NCBI GenBank assembly: GCA_016205085.1
Contig: JACQJN010000008.1
Location: forward strand, 1 to 16,826
Direction of reading: 5' to 3'
Source: Elusimicrobiota bacterium
GTDB lineage: Bacteria > Elusimicrobiota > Elusimicrobia > JACQJN01
Length of the DNA stretch: 16,826 nucleotides
The position numbers were made by a program, and so were the translations under genes. The notes under the pieces are model-generated. The model had not been told where the DNA came from and did not search any database. It worked only from the letters and a program-made list of their open reading frames with translations. Shown here in pieces: positions 5,909-12,218 of the stretch. Positions within the stretch are counted from its first letter, which is position 1. Every line of letters begins with the position of its first letter.

Positions 5909-8900
5909 TAGCCGGAATTTTACTGGCCTGCCGAATATGGGAGCCCGGGCTTTCTGGGCTCTCAAACATCTTCGTGAAAATCCCGCCGCACCTCGTCACG
6001 TCCCTCTGGGACTTCAATCGTCCCTGGACTCCGGACAGGGGCTGGTGCTTCATGGTCCCCGAAGCGCTGCGAAGGGGGCCGCCCGTGTATTCTTCATATT
6101 AAAAACTGAAGAGGAACTGGAGGATTTGGAAAGAAGTCTCCTGTCCTTATCTCTCATCTGGGAGGTGAAGCCAGGGAGGGTGGTTCGTTTCGGAGAGGAT
6201 CCGCGGGACTGGCCCGCGGCTTTGGAAGGGATGGTTCAAGGGGCCAGGCTCATCCTCCTTTTGCCGAAGCTTCTCCGGGAAACATTCCCTGCGCCGGAGA
6301 GAATTCAAGATTTTAAGTTTTTCTTGCGTCCGGGTGGATCCTTTCCTCGTTCCGTCCTTCTTCAGATATTGCTCCGCTTCGGGTACAGTCGGGTTTCCTT
6401 TGTCGAAGATGCGGGAGAGTTTGCGGTAAGAGGATCTGTGGTGGACGTGTACAGCAAGATCCATCCTGGAGCGGTGCGGCTTTCTTTTAAGGAGGATATT
6501 TTGGAATCCATACGGATCCTGGATCCGGAGACTCAGAGGACTTCCGAATTTTGTGAAGAGGCCCTTTTGCTTCCGGTTCGATGGGGACCTTCCTTGGGAC
6601 TAAATAGCTCTTTCCTCTCATGGGCCGGCGCTCAGGATGCCTGGCTCCTGGAGGATGCATTGGAAGAAGGTCAGAAATTGCCGGGGCAGGTTTTTGTTGT
6701 TGAAGGAAATGCATCGCAAGGATCCTGTCATGCTGGCCCTCTCCGCGGAGCTTCGAGGACCAGCGGTCCCCATGAACGGGGACCCCATCCGCTGGATTTC
6801 GGCGCTAGGGGCAATTTGAAATTTCAGGGCAATCTGGATCTTCTAGCACAAGAGATAAAGAGCTGGAAGAAAAAAGAGTGGCAAGTGTTTCTTTTCTGTT
6901 TGAATCTAGGAGAGCAGGAACGGTTGATGGAGTTGCTGGAGCCTCGGCTTGCTCCTGGCGATTGCCAGTTTTTGGTGGGACCTCTTTCAGAAGGTTTTCT
7001 TCATCCTGCGGACAAGCTGGTTGTTCTGGCCGCCAGCGAGATTTTTCAGCGCTCCTACCGTTCTTTAAGTTTGAAGCCCTACCGGACGGGTTCTTCCCGA
7101 AGATATCGATGGACCGATCTGAAATCAGGAGATTTTGTGGTGCATGAAGATTATGGGGTGGGGCGGTTCATGGGAATTCATTCTTCGGAAGAATCCAGGC
7201 AGGGTCCCGGTTTCCGCTCTCAGGATTGTATCCTGGTGTCCTACCGTGGAGGAGACAAATTGTATATTCCTCTGCATGAGTTTAAGAAAATTCAGAGGTA
7301 TGTGGGAGCGGAAGGGAAAGTTCCCCGGCTTTCTTCTCTCGATCGGAGATCTTGGGAGGCGGTTCGTGAGAGGGTGCGGGAGAATGTTCGCGAACTGGCT
7401 GAAGAGATTTTAAAACTGGAGGCGGCTCGGGCGGCGGTGCCGGCGCATCCGTTTATGCCGGATGCTCATTTGGAGAAGGAATTCGAGGCCTCTTTCCCTT
7501 ATGAAGAGACTCCCGACCAAAAACGCACGATACAGGAAGTGAAAAAAGACATGCAGAGTTCCATCCCCATGAACCGGATTGTGGTGGGGGATGTGGGATT
7601 CGGCAAGACGGAGGTGGCTATCCGGGCCGCTTTAAAATGCGCATTGGGATACAGGCAAACCGCCCTTTTGGTTCCTACCACGGTCTTGGCGGACCAGCAC
7701 TTTCGCACGTTCAAGAGCCGACTGGCGGATTATCCCATCCGAATCGGAATGTTATCCCGCTGGGTCGCTCCCCAGGAGCAGAAAAAGCTGCTCTCTCAGA
7801 TTAGACAAGGAAGTTGTGATATTGTCATCGGAACGCACCGCTTGTTCCAATCCGATGTTCAGTTTAAGGAGTTGGGACTTCTCATTATTGACGAGGAGCA
7901 TCGGTTCGGGGTCCGGGACAAGGAAAGGCTAAAGGCTCTTAAAAAAAATGTGCACACCCTGACCTTGTCGGCCACTCCTATTCCTCGGAGTTTATATCAA
8001 GCCTTATCGGGCTTAAGGAGTATTTCCCTGATTCAAAGCCCTCCCGCGGGAAGATTGCCGATTGTGACGGAGGTGGGGTCCTGGGATGAAGAAAAAGTGG
8101 TGGAGGTGATTCAGCGGGAGTTGGATCGGGGAGGACAGGTATATTATGTGCACAACCGAGTGGCCACCTTGCCGGCGAGGTTCAAGTATCTCAAAGGACT
8201 TTTGCCGGAGGTAAGGTTTTGTATGGCTCATGGGAAACTTTCGACGGCTCAATTAGAGGAAGCGATGTGGGAATTTTCCAACCGAAAATTTGATGTTCTT
8301 CTTTCCTCTACGATTATTGAATCGGGGCTGGATATCCCTTCTGTCAATACCCTGGTGGTGGAAAATGCCCATGAGTTTGGGCTGGCTCAATTGTATCAGC
8401 TTCGAGGCAGGGTGGGACGTGAAAAAACGCGAGCCTGGTGCTATCTTTTCTATCCTCAGAAACTGCCCTTAACGGAAGAGGCCCGCAAGCGTTTGTCGGC
8501 GCTTCAGGAATTCGCGGAATTGGGGTCTGGATTTCGTTTGGCGATGCGGGATTTGGAGATCCGGGGTGCAGGAGACCTTTTGGGAGCCCGCCAGCATGGG
8601 TTTTTGAATGCGGTGGGACTGGAGATGTATTGTGATCTTCTCAATCAAGAGGTGGCCCGTTTGAGGGGCAAGGATGGGGTTCCCATGGAGACACCCTTGA
8701 AAATGGATCTAAGGATTTCAACTTATATCCCGGAGGAATCTATGCCGGATGAAATGGAAAGGCTCAACTTCTATAAACGTCTTTTGAATGCTACTCCGGA
8801 ACAATGCGCCTCTCTTAAAGAGGAATTTTTGGATCTTTGCGGAGAAATTCCGGAGCCTGTCGAAAATCTTTTTTCCCTGGTTGCTTTGAGGGCTTCGGCT

Positions 8901-9131
8901 CAGGAATGCCAAATAAGATCTATCGCCCAAAGAGAGGAATCTGTGGAGATTTATTTTAAGCCCGCCGTTTCTTTGGGGGTGGAAATCCTGAAGGGTTGGG
9001 AGAAATTATACGGACAGAGTCTGGCTTTTCTATCCTCTCCCCAGGGAGACGGCATCCGGGTGAAGGTTCCGGGAGAGGTCTCGGTGGAGTGGGTGAAGAA
9101 TTTCTTGTCAACTTTGAAAGCTAAATGCTAA
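5886..9131 (+). CDS. mfd: Transcription-repair coupling factor Mfd
   Basis: Mfd removes RNA polymerase stalled at DNA lesions and recruits UvrA, driven by ATP. The protein has about 1081 residues, against about 1150 in E. coli. The N-terminus FTGLP begins the UvrB-like module. An RNA-polymerase interaction (CarD-like) domain starts near residue 415 (GDFVVHEDYGVGRFMG). The translocase has Walker A GDVGFGKT (568-575), the DEEH box (669-672), LSATPIPRSL, and RGRVGR (840-845), then RDLEIRGAGDLLG and a C-terminal TRCF domain. The start is uncertain: the frame is open from 5847, the ATG at 5937 would cut off the conserved FTGLP, and TTG 5886 has the best ribosome binding site. Two palindromic elements lie in frame, at about residues 37-50 and 292-304. 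The UvrA-binding module looks less conserved than the motor. The gene overlaps its upstream neighbour and is followed by ppiC after 11 bp. Confidence 0.95.
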   Translation: MNLELPSSSRNFTGLPNMGARAFWALKHLRENPAAPRHVPLGLQSSLDSGQGLVLHGPRSAAKGAARVFFILKTEEELEDLERSLLSLSLIWEVKPGRVVRFGEDPRDWPAALEGMVQGARLILLLPKLLRETFPAPERIQDFKFFLRPGGSFPRSVLLQILLRFGYSRVSFVEDAGEFAVRGSVVDVYSKIHPGAVRLSFKEDILESIRILDPETQRTSEFCEEALLLPVRWGPSLGLNSSFLSWAGAQDAWLLEDALEEGQKLPGQVFVVEGNASQGSCHAGPLRGASRTSGPHERGPHPLDFGARGNLKFQGNLDLLAQEIKSWKKKEWQVFLFCLNLGEQERLMELLEPRLAPGDCQFLVGPLSEGFLHPADKLVVLAASEIFQRSYRSLSLKPYRTGSSRRYRWTDLKSGDFVVHEDYGVGRFMGIHSSEESRQGPGFRSQDCILVSYRGGDKLYIPLHEFKKIQRYVGAEGKVPRLSSLDRRSWEAVRERVRENVRELAEEILKLEAARAAVPAHPFMPDAHLEKEFEASFPYEETPDQKRTIQEVKKDMQSSIPMNRIVVGDVGFGKTEVAIRAALKCALGYRQTALLVPTTVLADQHFRTFKSRLADYPIRIGMLSRWVAPQEQKKLLSQIRQGSCDIVIGTHRLFQSDVQFKELGLLIIDEEHRFGVRDKERLKALKKNVHTLTLSATPIPRSLYQALSGLRSISLIQSPPAGRLPIVTEVGSWDEEKVVEVIQRELDRGGQVYYVHNRVATLPARFKYLKGLLPEVRFCMAHGKLSTAQLEEAMWEFSNRKFDVLLSSTIIESGLDIPSVNTLVVENAHEFGLAQLYQLRGRVGREKTRAWCYLFYPQKLPLTEEARKRLSALQEFAELGSGFRLAMRDLEIRGAGDLLGARQHGFLNAVGLEMYCDLLNQEVARLRGKDGVPMETPLKMDLRISTYIPEESMPDEMERLNFYKRLLNATPEQCASLKEEFLDLCGEIPEPVENLFSLVALRASAQECQIRSIAQREESVEIYFKPAVSLGVEILKGWEKLYGQSLAFLSSPQGDGIRVKVPGEVSVEWVKNFLSTLKAKC
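5994..6034 (+). repeat. Small palindromic repeat inside mfd, also in the second GGDEF gene
   Basis: This 41-bp stretch starts CGTCACG, continues with a hairpin GTCCC-TCT-GGGAC, and then CTTCAATCGTCCCTGG. The same layout recurs at 14030-14070: both flanks are identical and the hairpin has changed to GCCTC-TCT-GAGGC. Two stem positions changed on both sides so that pairing is kept (T-A to C-G and C-G to T-A). In Mfd it encodes about residues 37-50 in a segment absent from typical family sequences after the conserved FTGLP motif. It looks like a dispersed in-frame palindromic element. Confidence 0.6.
6760..6795 (+). repeat. Second palindromic element inside mfd
   Basis: CCAGCGG (6760-6766) pairs with CCGCTGG (6789-6795). 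Directly inside, TCCCC (6767-6771) pairs with GGGGA (6778-6782) around a 6-nt loop, leaving a 6-nt bulge on the 3' side. A perfect 10-bp palindrome CTCCGCGGAG lies just upstream at 6741-6750. It encodes a Gly/Pro/His-rich, low-complexity stretch of Mfd (around SGPHERGPHPLD) unlike the surrounding protein. It shares its terminal CCAGC/GCTGG and C/G-rich inner stem with the hemA element. Confidence 0.5.
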
Positions 9132-9142
9132 ACTGAGCGAGC

Positions 9143-9976
9143 ATGAACGGCGAAAGCGCCCTTCTTAATCTCTTAATCTCTATTTTCTTAATCTCTTCCC
9201 TTGCGGGGTGCGGGCCTTCCGAACCTCTGATCGCCAAGGTGGGCCGTTTTTCGATTACCCGGGGGGAATTTCATAAGAAGCTGGCAGAGGTGGCTCCTGA
9301 ATATAGAAATTATCTGCTGACTCCCAATGGGAGGAAGCAATTTTTGGAGATTCTGATTCGGGAAAAAATGATTTTGGCCGCGGCGGAGGGGAGCAAAATT
9401 TCCCGTTCTCCGGAATTCCTGACGGAGGTGCAAAAACTCAAAGAGGAACAGGCGTCCCAGTTGCGGGAATTCAAGGATTATCTTTTAACCAAGTTGTGGG
9501 TTGAGAACTTGAAAGCCAAGGGGATTTTGCAAGTGACGGACCAGGAGGTGGAGGAGTATTTTAAAAAATATCCTAAGGAGGTAAAATTGCGGCATATCCT
9601 TCTGGGCACTCCGGAAGAGGCGGAAGTGATTTTAAAGAAGGTGCGCAGGGGAGATTCCTTCGCAGCGTTGGCTAAGACGAATTCCCTGGATTCGGACACG
9701 GCCTCCAAGGGAGGATTGCTCCCGCCCTTTCTTTACGGAGAGGTGTTGCCGGAGCTTGAAGATGTGGCTTTCCGCATGAAAGTGGGTGAGGTGACGGGGG
9801 TGGTGGGGACTAAATTCGGCTACCATGTGCTCAAGAAAGATACAGAAACCAGGGCGCCTATTTCTCAGGTGCGGGACAGAATCCTGAGGCTTTTGGAAAA
9901 GAAAAAACTGGATCAATATCTGACGACGTTCCAAGACAAATATAGGGTTCAAATTCTCGATGAACAATTCAAATAA
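9143..9976 (+). CDS. Parvulin-type (PpiC) peptidyl-prolyl isomerase lipoprotein
   Basis: A foldase of the PrsA/SurA class that would catalyse proline isomerisation outside the cytoplasm. The 277-residue protein has a lipoprotein signal with lipobox SLAGC (Cys23). A SurA_N-like helical segment (KVGRFSITRGEFHKKL to about residue 110) follows, then a parvulin domain at about residues 147-235, running from KLRHILLG through FAALAKTNSLDSDTASKGG and GEV to TKFGYHVLK. The C-terminal helix is basic. The ATG at 9143 has only a weak upstream ribosome binding site. The gene follows mfd by 11 bp and overlaps the next foldase gene by 17 bp, so the pair is co-translated. The hydrophobic core of the signal is encoded by a triplicated 8-bp unit TCTTAATC (9163-9193). 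Confidence 0.87.
   Translation: MNGESALLNLLISIFLISSLAGCGPSEPLIAKVGRFSITRGEFHKKLAEVAPEYRNYLLTPNGRKQFLEILIREKMILAAAEGSKISRSPEFLTEVQKLKEEQASQLREFKDYLLTKLWVENLKAKGILQVTDQEVEEYFKKYPKEVKLRHILLGTPEEAEVILKKVRRGDSFAALAKTNSLDSDTASKGGLLPPFLYGEVLPELEDVAFRMKVGEVTGVVGTKFGYHVLKKDTETRAPISQVRDRILRLLEKKKLDQYLTTFQDKYRVQILDEQFK
9163..9193 (+). repeat. Triplicated 8-bp unit TCTTAATC in a signal peptide
   Basis: Two perfect adjacent copies (9163-9178) and a third after 7 nt (9186-9193) encode the Leu/Ile core of the lipoprotein signal peptide. Eight is not a multiple of three, so gain or loss of a unit would shift the frame. With so few copies this may be chance. Confidence 0.5.
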
Positions 9977-11093
9977 GTCTTTTAAATTTTTTGTATTCCT
10001 ATTGCTTGCTCCTATCCCTTATCCCCTGTCCCCTGCCGTTGAGGCGAAGGTGATGGAGGACATTGTGGCCACAGTCAATGGCCAGCCTCTTCTTCTGTCG
10101 GATTATAAAAAGAACGTGGAGGCGGTATTGGAGCAGTACAAGCGTAACCTGCCCGAGTTTTTAAAAGAGAAAGATTCTTTGGAGCAGATTCGCACAAAGG
10201 TTTTGGATCAGATGATCGATGATGAGCTCCTGGCTCAGAAGGCGGAAAAAGAAAAGATCAAGGTTCGCGAGCGGGAGTTGGATAACGGAATTCAGGAGGT
10301 CAAAGACCGTTTTAAAAAGGATGAAACCGGCAAGCCCTTGAGTGAGGATCAGGCGGAGCAGGTCTTTAATGAAGAACTTCGGAAAGAAGGAGTCGGCTTC
10401 GGGCAGTTTAGAGAGCGCATCAAAAAACAGCTCATGATCCGCAAGCTCATTGATGACATCATGCGCTCTAAAGCCAAGCCTCCCTTGGAAAAAGAGATAG
10501 AGGCGTATTTTAACAAGGTGAAGGCCCATATCAAGGGAGATGCCAGCGTGATGAAAGGCCTATCCAATGAGGATGCCCAGGAGCTTAAAGTTTTGGCACA
10601 GAGACTCAAAGATTTAACTTCGGAGCGAGTGCGTGTGCGCCATATTCTAATCCGGGCGGAGCCGGGAGACTCTTTGGTAAAAAAGAGCCAGGCTCTTAAG
10701 AAGATTCAAGACATGAAAAAAGAGCTCCAGAAGGACGGCAGTTTCGCGGAATTGGCCAAGAAGTATTCCGAAGATCCGGAAAGTGCCGCGCGCGGCGGAG
10801 ATTTGGGGTTTATCCTGAAAGGATGGATGGTCCCCGAATTTGAGAAAGCGGCTTTTAGTTTGTCTGTCGGGGAAGTCAGCGAGCCTATCGAGACCAAGTT
10901 TGGGTACCACCTGATTCGAGTGGAGGAGAAGAGGGCGGCTCAGTCTCTTCAATATGAGGATGTCCGGGAGGATCTGGGTCAGTTTTTATTTAACCTCAAT
11001 GTCCATAAGGAACTCCGCGCTTTGGTGAAGGAGCTGCGCTCTCAGGCCACCTTGAAGACCTACCGTACGGATTTAGACCCCTCCAAAGACTAG
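9960..11093 (+). CDS. SurA-like periplasmic chaperone and parvulin isomerase
   Basis: A 377-residue periplasmic foldase, likely for outer membrane or exported proteins. It has a signal peptide (about residues 1-29, FVFLLLAPIPYPLSPAVEA) and a SurA N-terminal chaperone domain starting IVATVNGQPLLLSDYKK, rich in charged helices to about residue 165. A parvulin domain follows at about 223-328, starting VRVRHILIRAEPGD, then FAELAKKYSEDPESAARGGDLG, and FGYHLIRVEE. E. coli SurA has two parvulin domains and about 428 residues, whereas only one is visible here, so the name surA is not assigned. The start overlaps the upstream lipoprotein gene by 17 bp. It is the last gene of the left operon; hairpins and a terminator follow. 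Confidence 0.86.
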   Translation: MNNSNKSFKFFVFLLLAPIPYPLSPAVEAKVMEDIVATVNGQPLLLSDYKKNVEAVLEQYKRNLPEFLKEKDSLEQIRTKVLDQMIDDELLAQKAEKEKIKVRERELDNGIQEVKDRFKKDETGKPLSEDQAEQVFNEELRKEGVGFGQFRERIKKQLMIRKLIDDIMRSKAKPPLEKEIEAYFNKVKAHIKGDASVMKGLSNEDAQELKVLAQRLKDLTSERVRVRHILIRAEPGDSLVKKSQALKKIQDMKKELQKDGSFAELAKKYSEDPESAARGGDLGFILKGWMVPEFEKAAFSLSVGEVSEPIETKFGYHLIRVEEKRAAQSLQYEDVREDLGQFLFNLNVHKELRALVKELRSQATLKTYRTDLDPSKD

Positions 11094-11095
11094 CC

Positions 11096-11172
11096 TGAAA
11101 TCCCCAGCTGGGATTTCACCCGCAGGGCCGGCGTCGCTTAGTGGCGACGGGGCTGTCCAGCGCCGAAGGTGC
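11096..11172 (+). repeat. Three consecutive hairpins after the SurA-like gene
   Basis: Three bases after the stop codon, TGAAATCCC (11096-11104) pairs perfectly over 9 bp with GGGATTTCA (11110-11118) around a 5-nt loop. A second hairpin has CGTCGC (11132-11137) against GCGACG (11144-11149), extended by GCC/GGC outside (11127-11153). A third, weaker one is GCGCC-GAA-GGTGC (11160-11172). None is followed by a T run. They may be a REP-like intergenic element or 3' mRNA-stabilising structure. Confidence 0.5.
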
Positions 11173-11177
11173 AAATT

Positions 11178-11236
11178 CAGTTGCATAAAATTATACAGTC
11201 GTCACAGACGAAACATAGTAGGCAACTGATTTTTTT
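11178..11236 (+). terminator. Terminator-like hairpin with T7 tail
   Basis: CAGTTGC (11178-11184) pairs perfectly with GCAACTG (11222-11228), and seven T follow after one A (11230-11236). The 37-nt interior holds a small hairpin TCGTC-ACA-GACGA. The loop is longer than usual for an intrinsic terminator, but position (end of the left operon, before convergent genes) and the T run fit a + strand terminator. Confidence 0.55.
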
Positions 11237-11286
11237 GGACCAATCCAAATAATTTCCGTTCCCTATCTCCAGGCTCAGTATTTTTT

Positions 11287-11589
11287 TCAAGGAATGGGAG
11301 AGGGGACTGTCCTTTCCAAATCCTTTTCCTGCATCCAAACAGGATCTAATCGTTTACGTTTGCTGGGAGGAAGACGGTCCAGTTGGGGTGTGGGAGAAGG
11401 GGCTCCTTTAAATTGGGATTCCTTTTTTAAAAGTTCCGCCACATCTTTTCTGGGAGGTTGGGGAGAAGGCGGTTGCGTTTCGTCCTCTAATTCAGTCTCC
11501 TCTAGAATTGTTGGGTTTGTGTTTGTTCTATATCGGTAAAATATCCAGAGGAGGGCTATGCCGAGGGCGATCCATGCCGACCGTCTCAT
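11287..11589 (-). CDS. Small single-pass membrane protein, function unknown
   Basis: I do not recognise this protein. It is 100 residues with one N-terminal membrane segment (about residues 5-18, AWIALGIALLWIFY) and a short basic patch YRYR. An acidic then Pro-rich linker follows (EETELEDETQPPSPQPP), with a basic tail that has no clear fold. This looks like a membrane anchor with a disordered tail. Its ATG overlaps the stop of the upstream PilZ gene by 4 bp (ATGA), so the two are translated together and may act together, for example as an anchor or partner of the PilZ protein. That link is inference from the overlap. It converges on the left operon, with no clear terminator on its own strand. 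Confidence 0.6.
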   Translation of the reverse strand: MRRSAWIALGIALLWIFYRYRTNTNPTILEETELEDETQPPSPQPPRKDVAELLKKESQFKGAPSPTPQLDRLPPSKRKRLDPVWMQEKDLERTVPSPIP

Positions 11590-11909
11590 TCACCATGCCC
11601 TTGGATGAGCCGGCGGATTCTCCATCGATCAAAGAGGCTTATTTTGCTGAACCGGATCCCGTAGCGGTATCGTTTGCCGTTCTCTTTAATGTAGACCACT
11701 CGGGCTTCCACATCCAAGGGGACGGTCAGTTTGAAGAATATGGTTTCTCCTTTTTTTAGGGGAACTTCCGTTTCTACTCCCGCGCCCACCTCGCTTAAAT
11801 CCACAAGTGCGGCTTTGCCTCTGCTCTGGGGAGCATCAGCGGCGCCATAGACATCAAAAACCAGCGTGTAGGGGATTCTTCTGTGCTTGCGGTTGTCTTT
11901 GTCGGCCAT
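11586..11909 (-). CDS. PilZ-domain c-di-GMP binding protein
   Basis: A 107-residue protein made almost entirely of one PilZ domain, which in other bacteria binds cyclic di-GMP and passes the signal to a partner. Both binding motifs are visible: an Arg-rich RKHRR near the N-terminus (the RxxxR motif) and DLSEVGAG (the D/N-x-S-x-x-G motif) about 40 residues later. Beta-strand-rich sequence follows (FFKLTVPLDVEARVVYI, then RYGIRFSKIS). The start at 11909 is set by GGAGG 7 nt upstream. An upstream TTG in the same frame would add eight residues but would place the ribosome binding site inside the gene. It is transcribed away from ssrA, and two diguanylate cyclases lie on the other side of ssrA, so ligand could be made locally. 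Confidence 0.87.
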   Translation of the reverse strand: MADKDNRKHRRIPYTLVFDVYGAADAPQSRGKAALVDLSEVGAGVETEVPLKKGETIFFKLTVPLDVEARVVYIKENGKRYRYGIRFSKISLFDRWRIRRLIQGHGE

Positions 11910-11916
11910 TGAAATT

Positions 11917-11921
11917 CCTCC
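11917..11921 (-). promoter_or_regulatory. Ribosome binding site of the PilZ gene
   Basis: GGAGG on the minus strand lies 7 nt before the ATG at 11909 and decides that start. Confidence 0.75.
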
Positions 11922-11943
11922 AGTGTCCGCCAACGGCTTCCTG

Positions 11944-11972
11944 ATTATAGGATTTTTCCCATTGCGATAATA
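11944..11972 (-). promoter_or_regulatory. Candidate promoter of the PilZ gene
   Basis: A perfect minus-strand -10 TATAAT is at 11944-11949. At 17 bp spacing the -35 position (11967-11972) reads TATTAT, a poor match, so only the -10 is convincing. It faces away from and overlaps the promoter of the ssrA transcript, so the two may compete. Confidence 0.4.
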
Positions 11973-11990
11973 GAACCTCCATGCTATACT
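11962..11990 (+). promoter_or_regulatory. Sigma70-type promoter of the ssrA leader transcript
   Basis: TTGCGA (11962-11967), a 17-bp spacer, and TATACT (11985-11990) preceded by an extended -10 TG (11982-11983). Predicted transcription starts near 11996-11998, about 12 nt before the leader's closing helix. No better promoter is visible immediately before the tmRNA, so leader and tmRNA are probably one transcript. Confidence 0.65.
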
Positions 11991-12008
11991 TTTTCAGAAA
12001 TACTCTTT

Positions 12009-12218
12009 CCCTCTATCCGCACCTAAGGATGAGTTGATTAAGGAAGGGGGTTCAGCTCTCGTGGCCGACGGCCGGTGGCACCTTGGCCGTCCTGGCCGAG
12101 AGCGGCGAATTAATGGGGGAAACCTAGGTTTCCCTCTTGTAAAGCGCCTGCAACGAAAGATAACCTTAGAGTTGCAGGGCGTTTAGCCCTTGCCAGCAGG
12201 CAAGGCGCGGATAGAGGG
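12009..12218 (+). ncRNA. Structured leader RNA of ssrA, unknown family
   Basis: A roughly 210-nt multi-branched RNA. Closing helix P1: 12009-12020 pairs with 12207-12218 over 12 perfect bp. Hairpin 1 (12055-12103): 7-bp GCTCTCG/CGAGAGC base, then 7-bp GACGGCC/GGCCGTC (12067-12073 with 12085-12091). Hairpin 2: the 18-nt palindrome at 12117-12134, folding as 7 bp with CTAG loop. Hairpin 3: 12145-12154 with 12171-12181, 10 bp with one bulge. Hairpin 4: 12186-12206, 8 bp with AGCA loop, directly abutting P1. CTAAGG (12023-12028) in the unpaired 5' part matches CCTTAG (12164-12169) in the hairpin 3 loop, a possible pseudoknot. It lacks the motifs I know for RNase P, SRP RNA, 6S, group I/II introns and common riboswitches. 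P1 includes the first three tmRNA bases. It may be a processed sRNA or a control element of ssrA. Confidence 0.6.

Noticed and set aside
5941..5961. Inverted repeat GAGCCC/GGGCTC near the mfd start
   Set aside because: Only 6 bp with a 9-nt loop and no second copy seen. It may be chance in GC-rich coding sequence.
5937..9131. mfd starting at the first ATG (5937)
   Set aside because: It would remove the conserved N-terminal FTGLP and has no ribosome binding site; the TTG at 5886 is better supported.
11190..11195. Minus-strand TATAAT as a promoter
   Set aside because: No acceptable -35 at 16-18 bp, and it lies inside the terminator hairpin loop, reading away from any minus-strand gene start.
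11934..12215. Insertion or attachment site at ssrA
   Set aside because: tmRNA 3' ends are common integration sites, but there is no integrase, direct repeat or partial ssrA copy here, and a normal gene starts 10 nt downstream.
12009..12218. Retron-like ncRNA (a1/a2 closing helix with inner hairpins)
   Set aside because: A retron needs a nearby reverse transcriptase gene. None is in the window, and the RNA leads directly into ssrA.
12009..12218. RNase P RNA, SRP RNA, group I/II intron or a common riboswitch
   Set aside because: The diagnostic conserved cores I know for these families are not visible in this segment. An Rfam search would settle it.
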